A stretch of 64,000 nt of DNA, taken from assembly GCF_019278525.1 (NCBI RefSeq), contig NZ_CP058986.1, positions 1 to 64,000 on the forward strand, read 5' to 3'. This stretch comes from Polaribacter sp. HaHaR_3_91. GTDB taxonomy: Bacteria > Bacteroidota > Bacteroidia > Flavobacteriales > Flavobacteriaceae. The notes below the pieces were generated by a model. The model had not been told where the DNA came from. It was given only the letters and a program-made list of their open reading frames with translations, and made no database searches. Below, piece after piece: positions 43,978 to 52,639 of this stretch (within the stretch, counting starts at the first letter, position 1; every line of letters begins with the position of its first letter). The translations under genes and the position numbers were made by a program.

Positions 43978-44386
43978 CTTTTTGATTGAAGTGTTCTCGA
44001 TACAAAATTTCTGAAAAAGAAATTCCACTCGAACTGATAGCTTGTATTATTTAAAAAATTTATTAAGCAGAAAGGGTAAAATACAGTTTTATCATTTCGA
44101 TAATAGGAGAAATCTCATAACAGTGATACCACAACAACCACCAAACTATATGTGATTTCTCCCAAAAAGGTAGAAATAACAAAACTGGATGGAAACAAAA
44201 CTGAACGCAAAAAAAACACAAAGCTTGTCACTTCGAAATATTGAGAAGTCTCATAACAGTGGTACCACAAAATTGTATCGAGATGTTTTTCGTTTTTTAA
44301 ATAAAATTAGTACCCAACCTTTTTAAAGCCTTTCACCCGTTTATAAATTAGTTTTTCTATTTTTACCGATATAAATAAACAACTCC
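43978..44386. other. Intergenic region between M1 peptidase and LpxH-type gene
   Basis: 409 nt. The only structure seen is the repeat pair and hairpin at 44091-44270; no ORF has a plausible start. No clear terminator follows the peptidase gene. Confidence 0.6.
44091..44270. repeat. Two copies of a 44-nt intergenic repeat plus hairpin
   Basis: The repeat at 44091-44134 recurs at 44227-44270 with 35 of 44 positions equal; the 3' part CTCATAACAGTG[A/G]TACCACAA is nearly identical. Copy 1 is the left arm of an inverted repeat GGAGAAATC (44106-44114) / GATTTCTCC (44154-44162). A truncated relative (gaggaaatctc) lies at 53710-53720. The element is non-coding and of a type scattered in flavobacterial intergenic DNA, as I recall. 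Confidence 0.7.
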
Positions 44387-45145
44387 TTGATTTCTATAAC
44401 AACTTCAGAAAATAAAAAAGTCTATTTTGCATCCGATCAACATTTTGGAGCACCAACACCAGAAGCTAGTTTTCCTCGTGAAAAAAAGTTTGTTGCTTGG
44501 TTAGATGAAGTAAAAAAAGACGCAGAAGCCATTTTTTTATTAGGCGATTTATTTGACTTTTGGTTCGAATACAAAACCGTAGTTCCTAAAGGATTTGTAC
44601 GAGTTCTAGGGAAATTAGCAGAAATAAAAGATTCTGGAATTCCGATATACTTTTTTATCGGAAATCATGATTTATGGATGAACGATTATTTCCAAAAGGA
44701 ACTGAATATCCCCGTTTATAATGAACCACAAGAGTTTTTAATCAACAATAAAAAGTTTTTAATTGGTCATGGAGATGGTTTAGGTCCTGGAGATCATGGG
44801 TACAAACGCATGAAAAAAGTATTTACATTTCCATTATTCAAATGGATGTTTAGATGGTTGCATCCAGATATTGGTGTACGTTTAGGGCATTATATGTCTG
44901 TAAAAAACAAGTTGATTTCTGGTGATGATGATGCAAAATATTTAGGTGATGAAAACGAGTGGTTGGTATTGTATTGCAAAGAAAAACTAACCCAACAACA
45001 TTACGATTATTTTGTTTTTGGACACCGACACCTTCCTTTAGAAATAGAGCTACAAGAAAACAGTAAATATGTAAACCTTGGAGACTGGATTCAGTATTTT
45101 ACTTATGGTGAGTTTGATAAAGATTTTAAATTATTAAAAGCATAA
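44387..45145 (+). CDS. UDP-2,3-diacylglucosamine pyrophosphatase-type phosphoesterase (LpxH-like)
   Basis: A 252-residue calcineurin-like metallophosphoesterase. Metal-binding motifs in order are ASDQHFGAP (DxH, about 15-23), LGDLFDFWFEY (GDxxD, about 51-61), IGNHDLW (GNHD, about 90-96), IGHGDGLGPGDHG (about 126-138) and FGHRHLPLE (GHxH, about 205). This is the LpxH group that hydrolyses UDP-diacylglucosamine in lipid A synthesis. The first in-frame initiator is TTG at 44387, 12 residues before the DQHFG motif, so a TTG start is likely. It has its own terminator. Confidence 0.88.
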   Translation: MISITTSENKKVYFASDQHFGAPTPEASFPREKKFVAWLDEVKKDAEAIFLLGDLFDFWFEYKTVVPKGFVRVLGKLAEIKDSGIPIYFFIGNHDLWMNDYFQKELNIPVYNEPQEFLINNKKFLIGHGDGLGPGDHGYKRMKKVFTFPLFKWMFRWLHPDIGVRLGHYMSVKNKLISGDDDAKYLGDENEWLVLYCKEKLTQQHYDYFVFGHRHLPLEIELQENSKYVNLGDWIQYFTYGEFDKDFKLLKA

Positions 45146-45198
45146 AAATAAACCTTCACTGATTTAGTTTAAATACTTTTATAAAATAATAGACATAA

Positions 45199-45223
45199 AA
45201 AAAGCGGCAAGTTGCCGCTTTTT
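45199..45223. terminator. Bidirectional terminator
   Basis: The stem AAAAAGCGGCAA / TTGCCGCTTTTT around a single G, between the LpxH-type gene and the convergent TonB receptor gene. Confidence 0.92.
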
Positions 45224-45242
45224 AAATATAAAAATAATTCAT

Positions 45243-48119
45243 TTATTTTAAGTTAAAACTTACTCTTGCAAATAGAAATCTACCGCCAATACCAAATTGT
45301 TGTGCTCTTCTAGACCAATCGAAACGACCATCACTTCTGTTACCAAAAGAAGCTTCTGCCATATCTGGATAAATATCAAACAAGTTATTTGCACCAATTG
45401 TTAACGTTAAAGCATCTGTAGCTTTATATCCCAAAGATAAATCTGTAACCACCTTAGAACTGAATACCTGTTGGTTTGCAACCACTGTTGTAGCCTCTGT
45501 TACTTCACCAAAATATACATTTCGTAAAAAGATATTAAATTTACCTGTTGTAAAACTATTTGTTAAATTTAACTTCGTTCTTGGCACTGCTTCTTCTAAA
45601 TACACTCTACTATCTTCAGGAAAATAAGTACTTACTAAGCCTGCATTTTCTAAAACTGTAGATGCATTAATATCTCCTACCTGTTCTGTTTTAGATAAAG
45701 TTGCAGATAAATCTGTTTTTAATCTAGAATTAGCTCCAATATCTGCTTTATGCGTAATTACAAAATCTACTCCTTTAGATTGTGTATCTATTGCATTTGC
45801 GAAGAAAGACGCTGCAGAAGCATTTGCTTGTGCCAATAAATTATCTAATTCTGTGCCAGTACCAGGACCTGCAAACTGACCTGTATAAACCACTCTGTCA
45901 TCAATATTAACAACATAACCATCTAAAGTTAAAGTAATATTAGCTTCTGGTAATTTTGCAGTAAAACCTGCACTAAAACTGGTAGAAGTCTCTTCTTTTA
46001 ACTGAGGAATACCTAATAATTGAGCTGCTCTACTATCATTAGAAAAAGTACCTACTTCTTGTGGATCTCCATTCTGATCAAAAATAGTTGACGTAGAATT
46101 AAAGTTTAATTGATGTAAAGAAGGTGCTCTAAAACCAGTATTAAAAGAAGCTCTAATTCTAAAATTATCCGAAGCTTTAATTAAAGTTGCTAATTTAAAA
46201 TTTATGGTAGAACCAAAATCCGAATAATCTTCAAAACGTGTTGCGAAATTTAACGAAATAGCATCAGAAAAATCTGCATCTAAATCTAAATAACCAGCAA
46301 TACTACTTCTACCTCTAGACAACTCATTACTTGGACTAAAACCTGGAAAAACTTGCGAACCACCTGGTCTTGCTGCATCAAAAAAGTCTAATAAAGGCGT
46401 TTGAGATGATAAGGTAATTGCCTCACCTACTGCTGTATACTGAGTATAAGAAGCTTCTTCTCCGGCAGTAATTTCATAATTTTCTAAACGATATTCTGCA
46501 CCAAAAGCGACACCTAAACCTTGAAAAGTGTTTTTATAAAACTTATTTAAATCTAAGTTTACGGTATTTTGAGCAAAAGCAAAACCACCAGCATCAAAAA
46601 CTGTTGGAGAAGCATTTCCTTGAGATGCATTAAATGTATTACCAATCATATAATCGAAAGCATTTCTACCATATGTATTTGAAAAATCTACATTCCATTC
46701 TCCAATCTTACCTTTTATTCCCACTGCTAAAGATTTGTCTGAAATAGTAGAATTAATTTCTGGCAAAAAACCATTAATGTAAGCAGGTGTGTATGTTCTA
46801 CTTTGGTTTGGCAATCTATAAAAACCAGCAGAATTACCATCTCTAGACCCTAAACCAGCAAAGGAATATAATTCTGTACCATTATCATCTAGAGGTAATT
46901 TAAAGTTGGCAAAAAATCTACCTCCACGTACTTTAGACTGCCCAACTCTCATGTTAAAGTCTTTACTTTCTAAACCTCTTGCTGCTAATTCTGCAGTTGT
47001 ATTATCTCCTGATAAAATACCTTGTAATTGTGTCTTTGTGGTAGCTCCATTTAAATTAATACCAGCCTGATTTGCATATTGTATAACATCACTAACATCA
47101 TTATCTAATAATTTGGTTAAATCATAACCATCATCATTTGCAAATCTTTCAACGGTATTATATAAATTAAAGATTGTTCCTTCCCAATCTTTCATTCTGT
47201 TGTAAGCTTCTCTTACATCAAAATCTCCTGTAAAGTTAATGAACCCACCTTTATCACCAATTGGCAATCCATAGTTTGCACTAATATTGGTAGTTTGTCC
47301 GTCTACACCTCCCGTTTGTCCATTGGCATTTTTACTAAAATTAGCACCAGTAGTTACTACTAAAGCTAATTCATTTACGCTTTCATTTAAAACGATGTTA
47401 ATAACACCCGCAATAGCATCAGAACCATATTGTGCCGCTGCTCCATCACGTAAAACTTCAATTCGTTTTATAGATGCTGCAGGTATAGCGTTTAAATCTG
47501 TACCAACAGAACCTCTACCAAAAGTTCCATTAATATTTATTAAAGAAGAAGTATGCCTTCTTTTACCATTTATTAATACCAAAACCTGATCTGGTCCTAA
47601 ACCTCTTAAAGATGCTGGATCTATATGATCTGTACCATCAGAAATTGTTTGTGTATTAGACGTAAATGACGGAGCTACAAAATTTAAAATCTGATTTAAA
47701 TTTACTTGTGGAGAAGATGCAGCCAATTCTTTCATATCTACAATATCTATTGGAACCGGAGAATCTATAGCAGTTCTATTAGGGTTTCTAGAACCTATTA
47801 CAACAACTTCTTCTAAAGAATTATCTTCATTTACCAAAATTGTTAAATAAGAGGTATTTGTAACATTTACCTCTTTAGAAGCATATCCCATAGAGGAAAC
47901 TACCAATTTAATAGGTAAACTTTCTACAGTAACAGAAAACTCTCCATTAATATCTGTAACCGATCCGTTGGTTGTTCCTTTTTCAATAACATTTACATAT
48001 GGCAAACCACCACCAGATGAATCTGTAACTTTACCCTTTATAGTTTGTGCTACCATAGCCAAAGGCAACATAAATAACAAAGTGATCACTACGTTTTTTA
48101 ATAAGTAATTTTCTTTCAT
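45243..48119 (-). CDS. TonB-dependent receptor with carboxypeptidase-regulatory N-domain
   Basis: A 958-residue outer-membrane receptor. It has a signal peptide (1-24, ending VAQ), a CarboxypepD_reg-like domain (KGKVTDSSGGGLPYVNV onward, about 28-105), a plug domain (VVIGSRNPNRTAIDSPVPIDI, about 105-250, with RGLGPDQVLVLINGKRR landmarks), and a large barrel ending FARVSFNLK. No SusD partner is adjacent, so it is not a standard Sus-type polysaccharide pair. The ligand is unknown; siderophore or nutrient uptake are possible. A single-gene minus-strand unit. Confidence 0.93.
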   Translation of the reverse strand: MKENYLLKNVVITLLFMLPLAMVAQTIKGKVTDSSGGGLPYVNVIEKGTTNGSVTDINGEFSVTVESLPIKLVVSSMGYASKEVNVTNTSYLTILVNEDNSLEEVVVIGSRNPNRTAIDSPVPIDIVDMKELAASSPQVNLNQILNFVAPSFTSNTQTISDGTDHIDPASLRGLGPDQVLVLINGKRRHTSSLININGTFGRGSVGTDLNAIPAASIKRIEVLRDGAAAQYGSDAIAGVINIVLNESVNELALVVTTGANFSKNANGQTGGVDGQTTNISANYGLPIGDKGGFINFTGDFDVREAYNRMKDWEGTIFNLYNTVERFANDDGYDLTKLLDNDVSDVIQYANQAGINLNGATTKTQLQGILSGDNTTAELAARGLESKDFNMRVGQSKVRGGRFFANFKLPLDDNGTELYSFAGLGSRDGNSAGFYRLPNQSRTYTPAYINGFLPEINSTISDKSLAVGIKGKIGEWNVDFSNTYGRNAFDYMIGNTFNASQGNASPTVFDAGGFAFAQNTVNLDLNKFYKNTFQGLGVAFGAEYRLENYEITAGEEASYTQYTAVGEAITLSSQTPLLDFFDAARPGGSQVFPGFSPSNELSRGRSSIAGYLDLDADFSDAISLNFATRFEDYSDFGSTINFKLATLIKASDNFRIRASFNTGFRAPSLHQLNFNSTSTIFDQNGDPQEVGTFSNDSRAAQLLGIPQLKEETSTSFSAGFTAKLPEANITLTLDGYVVNIDDRVVYTGQFAGPGTGTELDNLLAQANASAASFFANAIDTQSKGVDFVITHKADIGANSRLKTDLSATLSKTEQVGDINASTVLENAGLVSTYFPEDSRVYLEEAVPRTKLNLTNSFTTGKFNIFLRNVYFGEVTEATTVVANQQVFSSKVVTDLSLGYKATDALTLTIGANNLFDIYPDMAEASFGNRSDGRFDWSRRAQQFGIGGRFLFARVSFNLK

Positions 48120-48274
48120 ATTAAAGTATTTTTAAAGTTATTATCTCTAAATATCGCCTTTTTAAACTAAAAATCCAATATTTTAACAATTTCTTTATAC
48201 TATAACTCTTTTTATAAATTAAAAAAATAGACATCTTTAACCTTCTTTTAACAACAATAATTTTGTTATTATTG

Positions 48275-48282
48275 TAGCTTTG
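48275..48282 (+). promoter_or_regulatory. Putative -7 box of the moxR-bat operon
   Basis: TAGCTTTG (TAnnTTTG), 36 nt upstream of the moxR ATG, with TTTTG at 48261-48265. An interrupted palindrome (ACAATAA / TTATTATTGT) overlaps the box and could bind a regulator. Confidence 0.5.
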
Positions 48283-48317
48283 TTCCTGTAAAAAATAACA
48301 CCTAACACAATATTACA

Positions 48318-49307
48318 ATGGATGTAGATGTAAGAGCTATTAATGAAAAAATAGAAAGAGAAAGTGCCTTTATAGACATTCTTACTTTAGAAATGAATAA
48401 AGTAATTGTTGGCCAAAAACAAATGATAGAAAGTTTGTTAATTGGATTGATTGGAAACGGTCATATTTTGCTAGAAGGGGTTCCTGGATTGGCAAAAACC
48501 TTAGCAATTAATACATTGTCTAAAGCGGTACAAGCCTCTTTTAGTAGAGTTCAGTTTACACCAGATTTATTACCTGCAGATGTTGTTGGAACCATGATTT
48601 ACAACATGAAAGAAAACAATTTTGAGATCAAAAAAGGTCCAATTTTCGCAAATTTTGTGTTAGCAGATGAGATTAACAGAGCACCTGCAAAAGTGCAATC
48701 TGCTTTGTTAGAAGCAATGCAAGAGCGCCAAATTACTATTGGAGACACTACTTTTAAGTTAGACGAACCTTTCTTAGTAATGGCAACTCAAAACCCTGTA
48801 GAACAAGAAGGGACATATCCTTTACCAGAAGCACAAGTAGATCGTTTTATGCTAAAGGTTGTTATTGACTACCCAAAATTACAAGACGAACAAATTATTA
48901 TGCGTCAGAATTTATCTGGCGGATTTTCTAAAGTAAATCCTGTAGTTTCTGTAGAACAAATTATTAGAGCAAGAGAAGTGGCTAATGAAGTGTATATGGA
49001 TGAAAAAATTGAGAAATACATTCTTGATATCATCTTTGCAACGCGTTACCCAGAAAAATATAATTTACCACAATTAAAAGATTTAATTAGTTTCGGAGCA
49101 TCACCAAGGGGAAGTATCAACCTTGCTAAAGCAGCAAAATGTTATGCTTTTATCAAAAGAAGAGGGTATGTAATACCAGAAGATGTTAGAGCAGTTGTTT
49201 TTGATATTTTACGTCACAGAATAGGAATTACTTATGAAGCGGAAGCAGAAAATGTAACGTCTGTAGACATTATCAATTCAATTATTAATGAGATTGAAGT
49301 ACCATAG
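48318..49307 (+). CDS. MoxR-family AAA+ ATPase
   Basis: A 329-residue MoxR AAA+ ATPase. Walker A GVPGLAKT (about 54-61), Walker B VLADEINRAPAKVQ (about 114-127), the sensor TQNPVEQEGTYPLPEAQ, and the C-terminal ASPRGS sensor-2 arginine. Such proteins act as chaperone-type ATPases with the VWA proteins encoded downstream (DUF58, BatA, BatB). The start ATG at 48318 follows a -7 box. A 96-nt gap with short repeats separates it from the DUF58 gene. Confidence 0.93.
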   Translation: MDVDVRAINEKIERESAFIDILTLEMNKVIVGQKQMIESLLIGLIGNGHILLEGVPGLAKTLAINTLSKAVQASFSRVQFTPDLLPADVVGTMIYNMKENNFEIKKGPIFANFVLADEINRAPAKVQSALLEAMQERQITIGDTTFKLDEPFLVMATQNPVEQEGTYPLPEAQVDRFMLKVVIDYPKLQDEQIIMRQNLSGGFSKVNPVVSVEQIIRAREVANEVYMDEKIEKYILDIIFATRYPEKYNLPQLKDLISFGASPRGSINLAKAAKCYAFIKRRGYVIPEDVRAVVFDILRHRIGITYEAEAENVTSVDIINSIINEIEVP

Positions 49308-49310
49308 ATA

Positions 49311-49403
49311 GTTGGCAGTAAAAACAGTTACAGTTGGCAGTTGCTTACTCATGTTTAAAAAAACCGATTCAATTACACGCTTCAACAATTAAACAATTAC
49401 ACG
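49311..49403 (+). repeat. Repeat cluster without a gene between moxR and DUF58
   Basis: AGTTGGCAGT occurs at 49311-49320 and 49333-49342. TAAACAATTACACG at 49390-49403 is identical to 52609-52622, the right flank of four-helix-bundle cassette 2, and CAATTACACG also occurs near 49366. The last repeat directly abuts the DUF58 gene, whose start codon is TTG. It looks like the footprint of a lost or partial cassette. Confidence 0.6.
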
Positions 49404-50273
49404 TTGCAAACTAAGGAGATACTTAAAAAAGTTCGTAAAATAGAAATTAAGACAAAGCGTTTGTCTAATGATATTTTTGGAGGTGAATACCATTCATCTT
49501 TCAAAGGACGTGGTATGACTTTTTCTGAAGTAAGACAATACCAATTTGGCGATGATGTTAGAGCAATCGACTGGAATGTTACTGCGCGTTACAATGAACC
49601 TTATATTAAGGTTTTTGAAGAAGAACGAGAGTTAACTATGATGCTTTTGGTAGATGTTTCTGGTTCTGAATTATTTGGAACATCAACACAATTTAAAAAA
49701 GATACGGTTACAGAAATTGCTGCAACCTTGGCTTTTTCTGCCACTCAGAATAATGATAAAGTAGGTTTAATTTTATTTTCTGATGATGTAGAACTTTTTA
49801 TTCCTCCTAAAAAAGGAAAAAGCCACGTTTTACGTATCATTAGAGAGCTAATAGAATTTAAGCCAAAAAGTAAAAAAACCAATATTGCTGCTGCTCTAAA
49901 GTTTTTATCTAGTGTGATGAAAAAAAGAGCAATTGTTTTTATGTTATCCGATTTTATGGATGATGATTATGAAAAAACATTAAAAATTGCGGCTAAAAAA
50001 CACGATTTAACAGGAATAAGAGTTTTTGATAAACACGATGAAGAAATTCCTAATTTAGGAATGGTACCTATGTTAGATTCAGAAACAGGCAATGTACAAT
50101 TAATAAACACTGCATCAAAATCTGTAAGAACTAGCTACAAAGCAAATGCCTTACGTTTGTCTGATTATTATTTAAACATGTTTAAAAGAAGTGGCGCAGG
50201 TACTGTTAACACAAGAGTTGATGAAAACTACGTAAAAAAATTATTAGGTTATTTTAAACATAAAGGAAGATAG
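49404..50273 (+). CDS. DUF58 domain protein (VWA-like)
   Basis: A 289-residue soluble protein of the DUF58 family, with landmarks GRGMTFSEVRQYQFGDDVRAIDWNV (abridged: YQFGDDVRAIDWN, about 46-58) and a VWA-like core (LLVDVSGSELFG, DVSGS about 89-93). It partners MoxR in Bat operons. The best start is TTG at 49404, directly after the repeat TAAACAATTACACG; no ATG occurs near. Family members begin with an Asp/Gln-Thr-Lys-Glu-like stretch at this place. Confidence 0.9.
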   Translation: MQTKEILKKVRKIEIKTKRLSNDIFGGEYHSSFKGRGMTFSEVRQYQFGDDVRAIDWNVTARYNEPYIKVFEEERELTMMLLVDVSGSELFGTSTQFKKDTVTEIAATLAFSATQNNDKVGLILFSDDVELFIPPKKGKSHVLRIIRELIEFKPKSKKTNIAAALKFLSSVMKKRAIVFMLSDFMDDDYEKTLKIAAKKHDLTGIRVFDKHDEEIPNLGMVPMLDSETGNVQLINTASKSVRTSYKANALRLSDYYLNMFKRSGAGTVNTRVDENYVKKLLGYFKHKGR

Positions 50274-50293
50274 TAACGCAGTTACCCTTAAAA

Positions 50294-51211
50294 ATGAAAA
50301 AACAACTATTCTACATACTACTATTCGTTTCAACCATAGGTTTTGCACAAGAATCAAAGGTAAAAGCAGAAATTGACACCACTAATATTAGAATTGGTGA
50401 ACAATTCAATTTAAAGATTACTGTTGATGACACTCAGAATGTGATCATACCCAAATTACAATTAAAAGGTTTAGAAATTATAGATTCTACTCAAGTAGAT
50501 ACTATAAAAAACTCTTTAATAAGGAAGTATATACTAACTGGTTTTGATAGTGGTGCATTTTACATTCCGCAACAACAAATATTTGTAAAAAACCAAGCAT
50601 TTTTAACAGATTCATTATTAGTAAATGTAGCCACCATTGCTATTGACACAACTAAGGTGAAAAAATTTCCAATAAAATCTATTAAAAGCGAACCTTATAC
50701 TTTTGACGATTTTAAAATATACGTTTACATACTTTTAGCAGCATTAGCTATTATCGGTTTCTGGATTTATTGGTTTGTTATCAGAAAAAGAAAAGAAGAA
50801 ATAGAGGAAGATACTTATAAAGCAATGCCTCCTTATGACGAAGCTATTTTAAAGTTAAATGAATTAGACGAAAAATTATTGTGGCAAAACAATAAGGTAA
50901 AAGAATATTATTCTGAATTAACAGAAATTGTACGTGGTTATATAGAGCGAGAATTAAAAGTACCTGCTTTAGAAAAAACAACTGATGAGGTATTAGATAT
51001 GCTAAAAGACTTTAAAGATGCAGAAACCATACAAACATCAGAAGATACTATTAAAAAATTAAGAGATTTGTTAAGAGAAGCAGATTTGGTGAAATTTGCA
51101 AAATCGAAACCTTTAGCTTTAGAAATAGAAGAAGATAGAAAAGATGCTCAGGATATTGTGAGTAATTTAAAACCTAAACCAATTATTGAAGAGAATGATG
51201 AATTGGAGTAA
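50294..51211 (+). CDS. Bat operon membrane protein with signal and one TM segment
   Basis: A 305-residue protein with a signal peptide (ending GFAQES), a BatD-like beta domain (about 20-135: EIDTTNIRIGEQFNLKITV), one transmembrane helix (about 143-163) and a cytoplasmic helical domain (about 180-290). This is the unnamed gene between DUF58 and batA in Bacteroidota Bat operons. It starts 20 nt after DUF58 and overlaps batA by about 17 nt. Role is by position: part of the VWA complex. Confidence 0.7.
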   Translation: MKKQLFYILLFVSTIGFAQESKVKAEIDTTNIRIGEQFNLKITVDDTQNVIIPKLQLKGLEIIDSTQVDTIKNSLIRKYILTGFDSGAFYIPQQQIFVKNQAFLTDSLLVNVATIAIDTTKVKKFPIKSIKSEPYTFDDFKIYVYILLAALAIIGFWIYWFVIRKRKEEIEEDTYKAMPPYDEAILKLNELDEKLLWQNNKVKEYYSELTEIVRGYIERELKVPALEKTTDEVLDMLKDFKDAETIQTSEDTIKKLRDLLREADLVKFAKSKPLALEIEEDRKDAQDIVSNLKPKPIIEENDELE

Positions 51212-52202
51212 TTTTGAGTTTCATAATCCGGAGTTTTTGTGGTTGCTAATTGTAATTCCACTAGTAGCAGTATGGCATTTTTTTATGCGCAAAAAAGATG
51301 CTGCAGTATTAACAATGCCAAGTATAAAGGGGTTTAAAACAGACTCGCTTTTATCAAAATTAAAACCACTTTTATATCTTTTAAGAATATTAGCTTTAGT
51401 AGCAATTATTGTTGCTTTAGCAAGACCGAGAAATGTTTCTGTCAGTAAAAAAACAAAAAGCAATAAAGGGATAGACATTGTAATGGCAATTGATGTTTCT
51501 GCAAGTATGTTGGCAAAAGACCTAAAACCGAACAGATTAGAAGCGCTTAAAAAAGTAGCCATAGATTTTGTAGATAGAAGACCAAACGATAGAATAGGAA
51601 TTGTTGTGTATGCCGGAGAAAGCTTTACACAAACACCTATTACAAGCGACAAAGGGATTGTAAAACGAACCATTTCCGAACTTCAATGGGGACAATTAGA
51701 AGGCGGAACAGCTATTGGAATGGGATTAGGTTCTGCTGTAAACAGGTTAAAAGAAAGCACCGCAAAAAGTAAGGTTATTATCTTATTAACAGACGGTGTA
51801 AATAACACTGGTAACATAGACCCAAGAACAGCTACAGAACTTGCAAAAGAACTAGAAATTAAAACCTACACGATAGGATTAGGAACTAATGGAATGGCAG
51901 ATTTTCCTTACAGTAAAGACCCAAGAACAGGAAAATTACAATTTAGAAAGTTGCCCGTAGAAATTGATGAAGAATTGCTAAAAGAAATAGCTACAGAAAC
52001 CCAAGGTAAATATTTTAGAGCTACAGATAATGAGTCTTTAAAAGAAATTTATGACGAAATTGACAAGCTTGAAAAAACGAAGATAGAAGAATTTAAATAT
52101 TACAATTATCAAGAAAAATATAGAATTTTTATCTTTTTAGGATTAGGATTCTTGTTGTTAGAATTTATGTTGAGAAACACGTTATTTAAATCGTTTATTT
52201 AA
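51195..52202 (+). CDS. batA: BatA, VWA-domain membrane protein
   Basis: A 335-residue protein using an ATG at 51195 (51198 is also possible; TTG at 51186 is less likely). It has two N-terminal transmembrane segments (about 12-28 and 58-76) and a VWA domain with the MIDAS motif DVSAS (about 101-105), T at TPIT and a D in LLTDGVNN. A C-terminal helix anchors it in the membrane (IFIFLGLGFLLLEF). Bat proteins were named for aerotolerance in Bacteroides. It is normally followed by batB, but cassette 2 intervenes. Confidence 0.9.
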   Translation: MMNWSNFEFHNPEFLWLLIVIPLVAVWHFFMRKKDAAVLTMPSIKGFKTDSLLSKLKPLLYLLRILALVAIIVALARPRNVSVSKKTKSNKGIDIVMAIDVSASMLAKDLKPNRLEALKKVAIDFVDRRPNDRIGIVVYAGESFTQTPITSDKGIVKRTISELQWGQLEGGTAIGMGLGSAVNRLKESTAKSKVIILLTDGVNNTGNIDPRTATELAKELEIKTYTIGLGTNGMADFPYSKDPRTGKLQFRKLPVEIDEELLKEIATETQGKYFRATDNESLKEIYDEIDKLEKTKIEEFKYYNYQEKYRIFIFLGLGFLLLEFMLRNTLFKSFI

Positions 52203-52226
52203 AGCAAGTGTAACTGTTGAATTGTT

Positions 52227-52237
52227 TAATCGTGTAA
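52227..52237 (+). repeat. Left repeat of four-helix-bundle cassette 2
   Basis: TAATCGTGTAA at 52227-52237 is the exact inverse of TTACACGATTA at 52616-52626 on the right side. TTGAATTGTTTAAT upstream extends the similarity to the reverse complement of the right flank. Confidence 0.7.
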
Positions 52238-52248
52238 ATGTAAAAAAG

Positions 52249-52611
52249 ATGTATATATTTTCATTTGAAAAGCTGAAGGTTTGGCAAGAAGATATAGATC
52301 TCTCTGTTGAAGTTTATAGTATTACCAAAAACTTTCCTACTGATGAAAAATACGGAATTACAAGTCAATTAAAAAGAGCTTCAAATTCAATTTCAGCAAA
52401 TATAGCAGAAGGCACATCTAGAATTACAAATAAAGACAAAGCACATTTTTCAACAATAGCATTTAGTTCAACTATGGAAGTTTTAAATCATATAATTTTA
52501 TGTCATAAACTTCAATTTATAAACGAAGAAATTTATAATGACTTGCGTAAGAAAATTTATAAAATATCTAACATGTTAAATGCTCTACGCAAAGCACAGT
52601 TAAACAAATAA
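52249..52611 (+). CDS. Four-helix bundle protein (S23 / IVP family), second copy
   Basis: A 120-residue all-helical protein from the ATG at 52249. It starts with the conserved FEKLKVWQEDIDL and has QLKRASNSISANIAEGTSR (about 43-61), the family signature, then a helix with STIAFSSTMEVLNHIIL. It is distinct from the copy at 9250, with little identity outside the signature. It splits batA from batB. Its stop codon (52609-52611) lies within the repeat TAAACAATTACACG. Function unknown, as for the family. Confidence 0.85.
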   Translation: MYIFSFEKLKVWQEDIDLSVEVYSITKNFPTDEKYGITSQLKRASNSISANIAEGTSRITNKDKAHFSTIAFSSTMEVLNHIILCHKLQFINEEIYNDLRKKIYKISNMLNALRKAQLNK

Positions 52612-52626
52612 ACAATTACACGATTA
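52609..52626 (+). repeat. Right repeat of four-helix-bundle cassette 2
   Basis: TAAACAATTACACG (52609-52622), also found at 49390-49403, overlaps TTACACGATTA (52616-52626), the inverse of 52227-52237. It contains the four-helix gene's stop codon and precedes batB by 13 nt. Confidence 0.75.
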
Positions 52627-52639
52627 CACATTAAAAACA

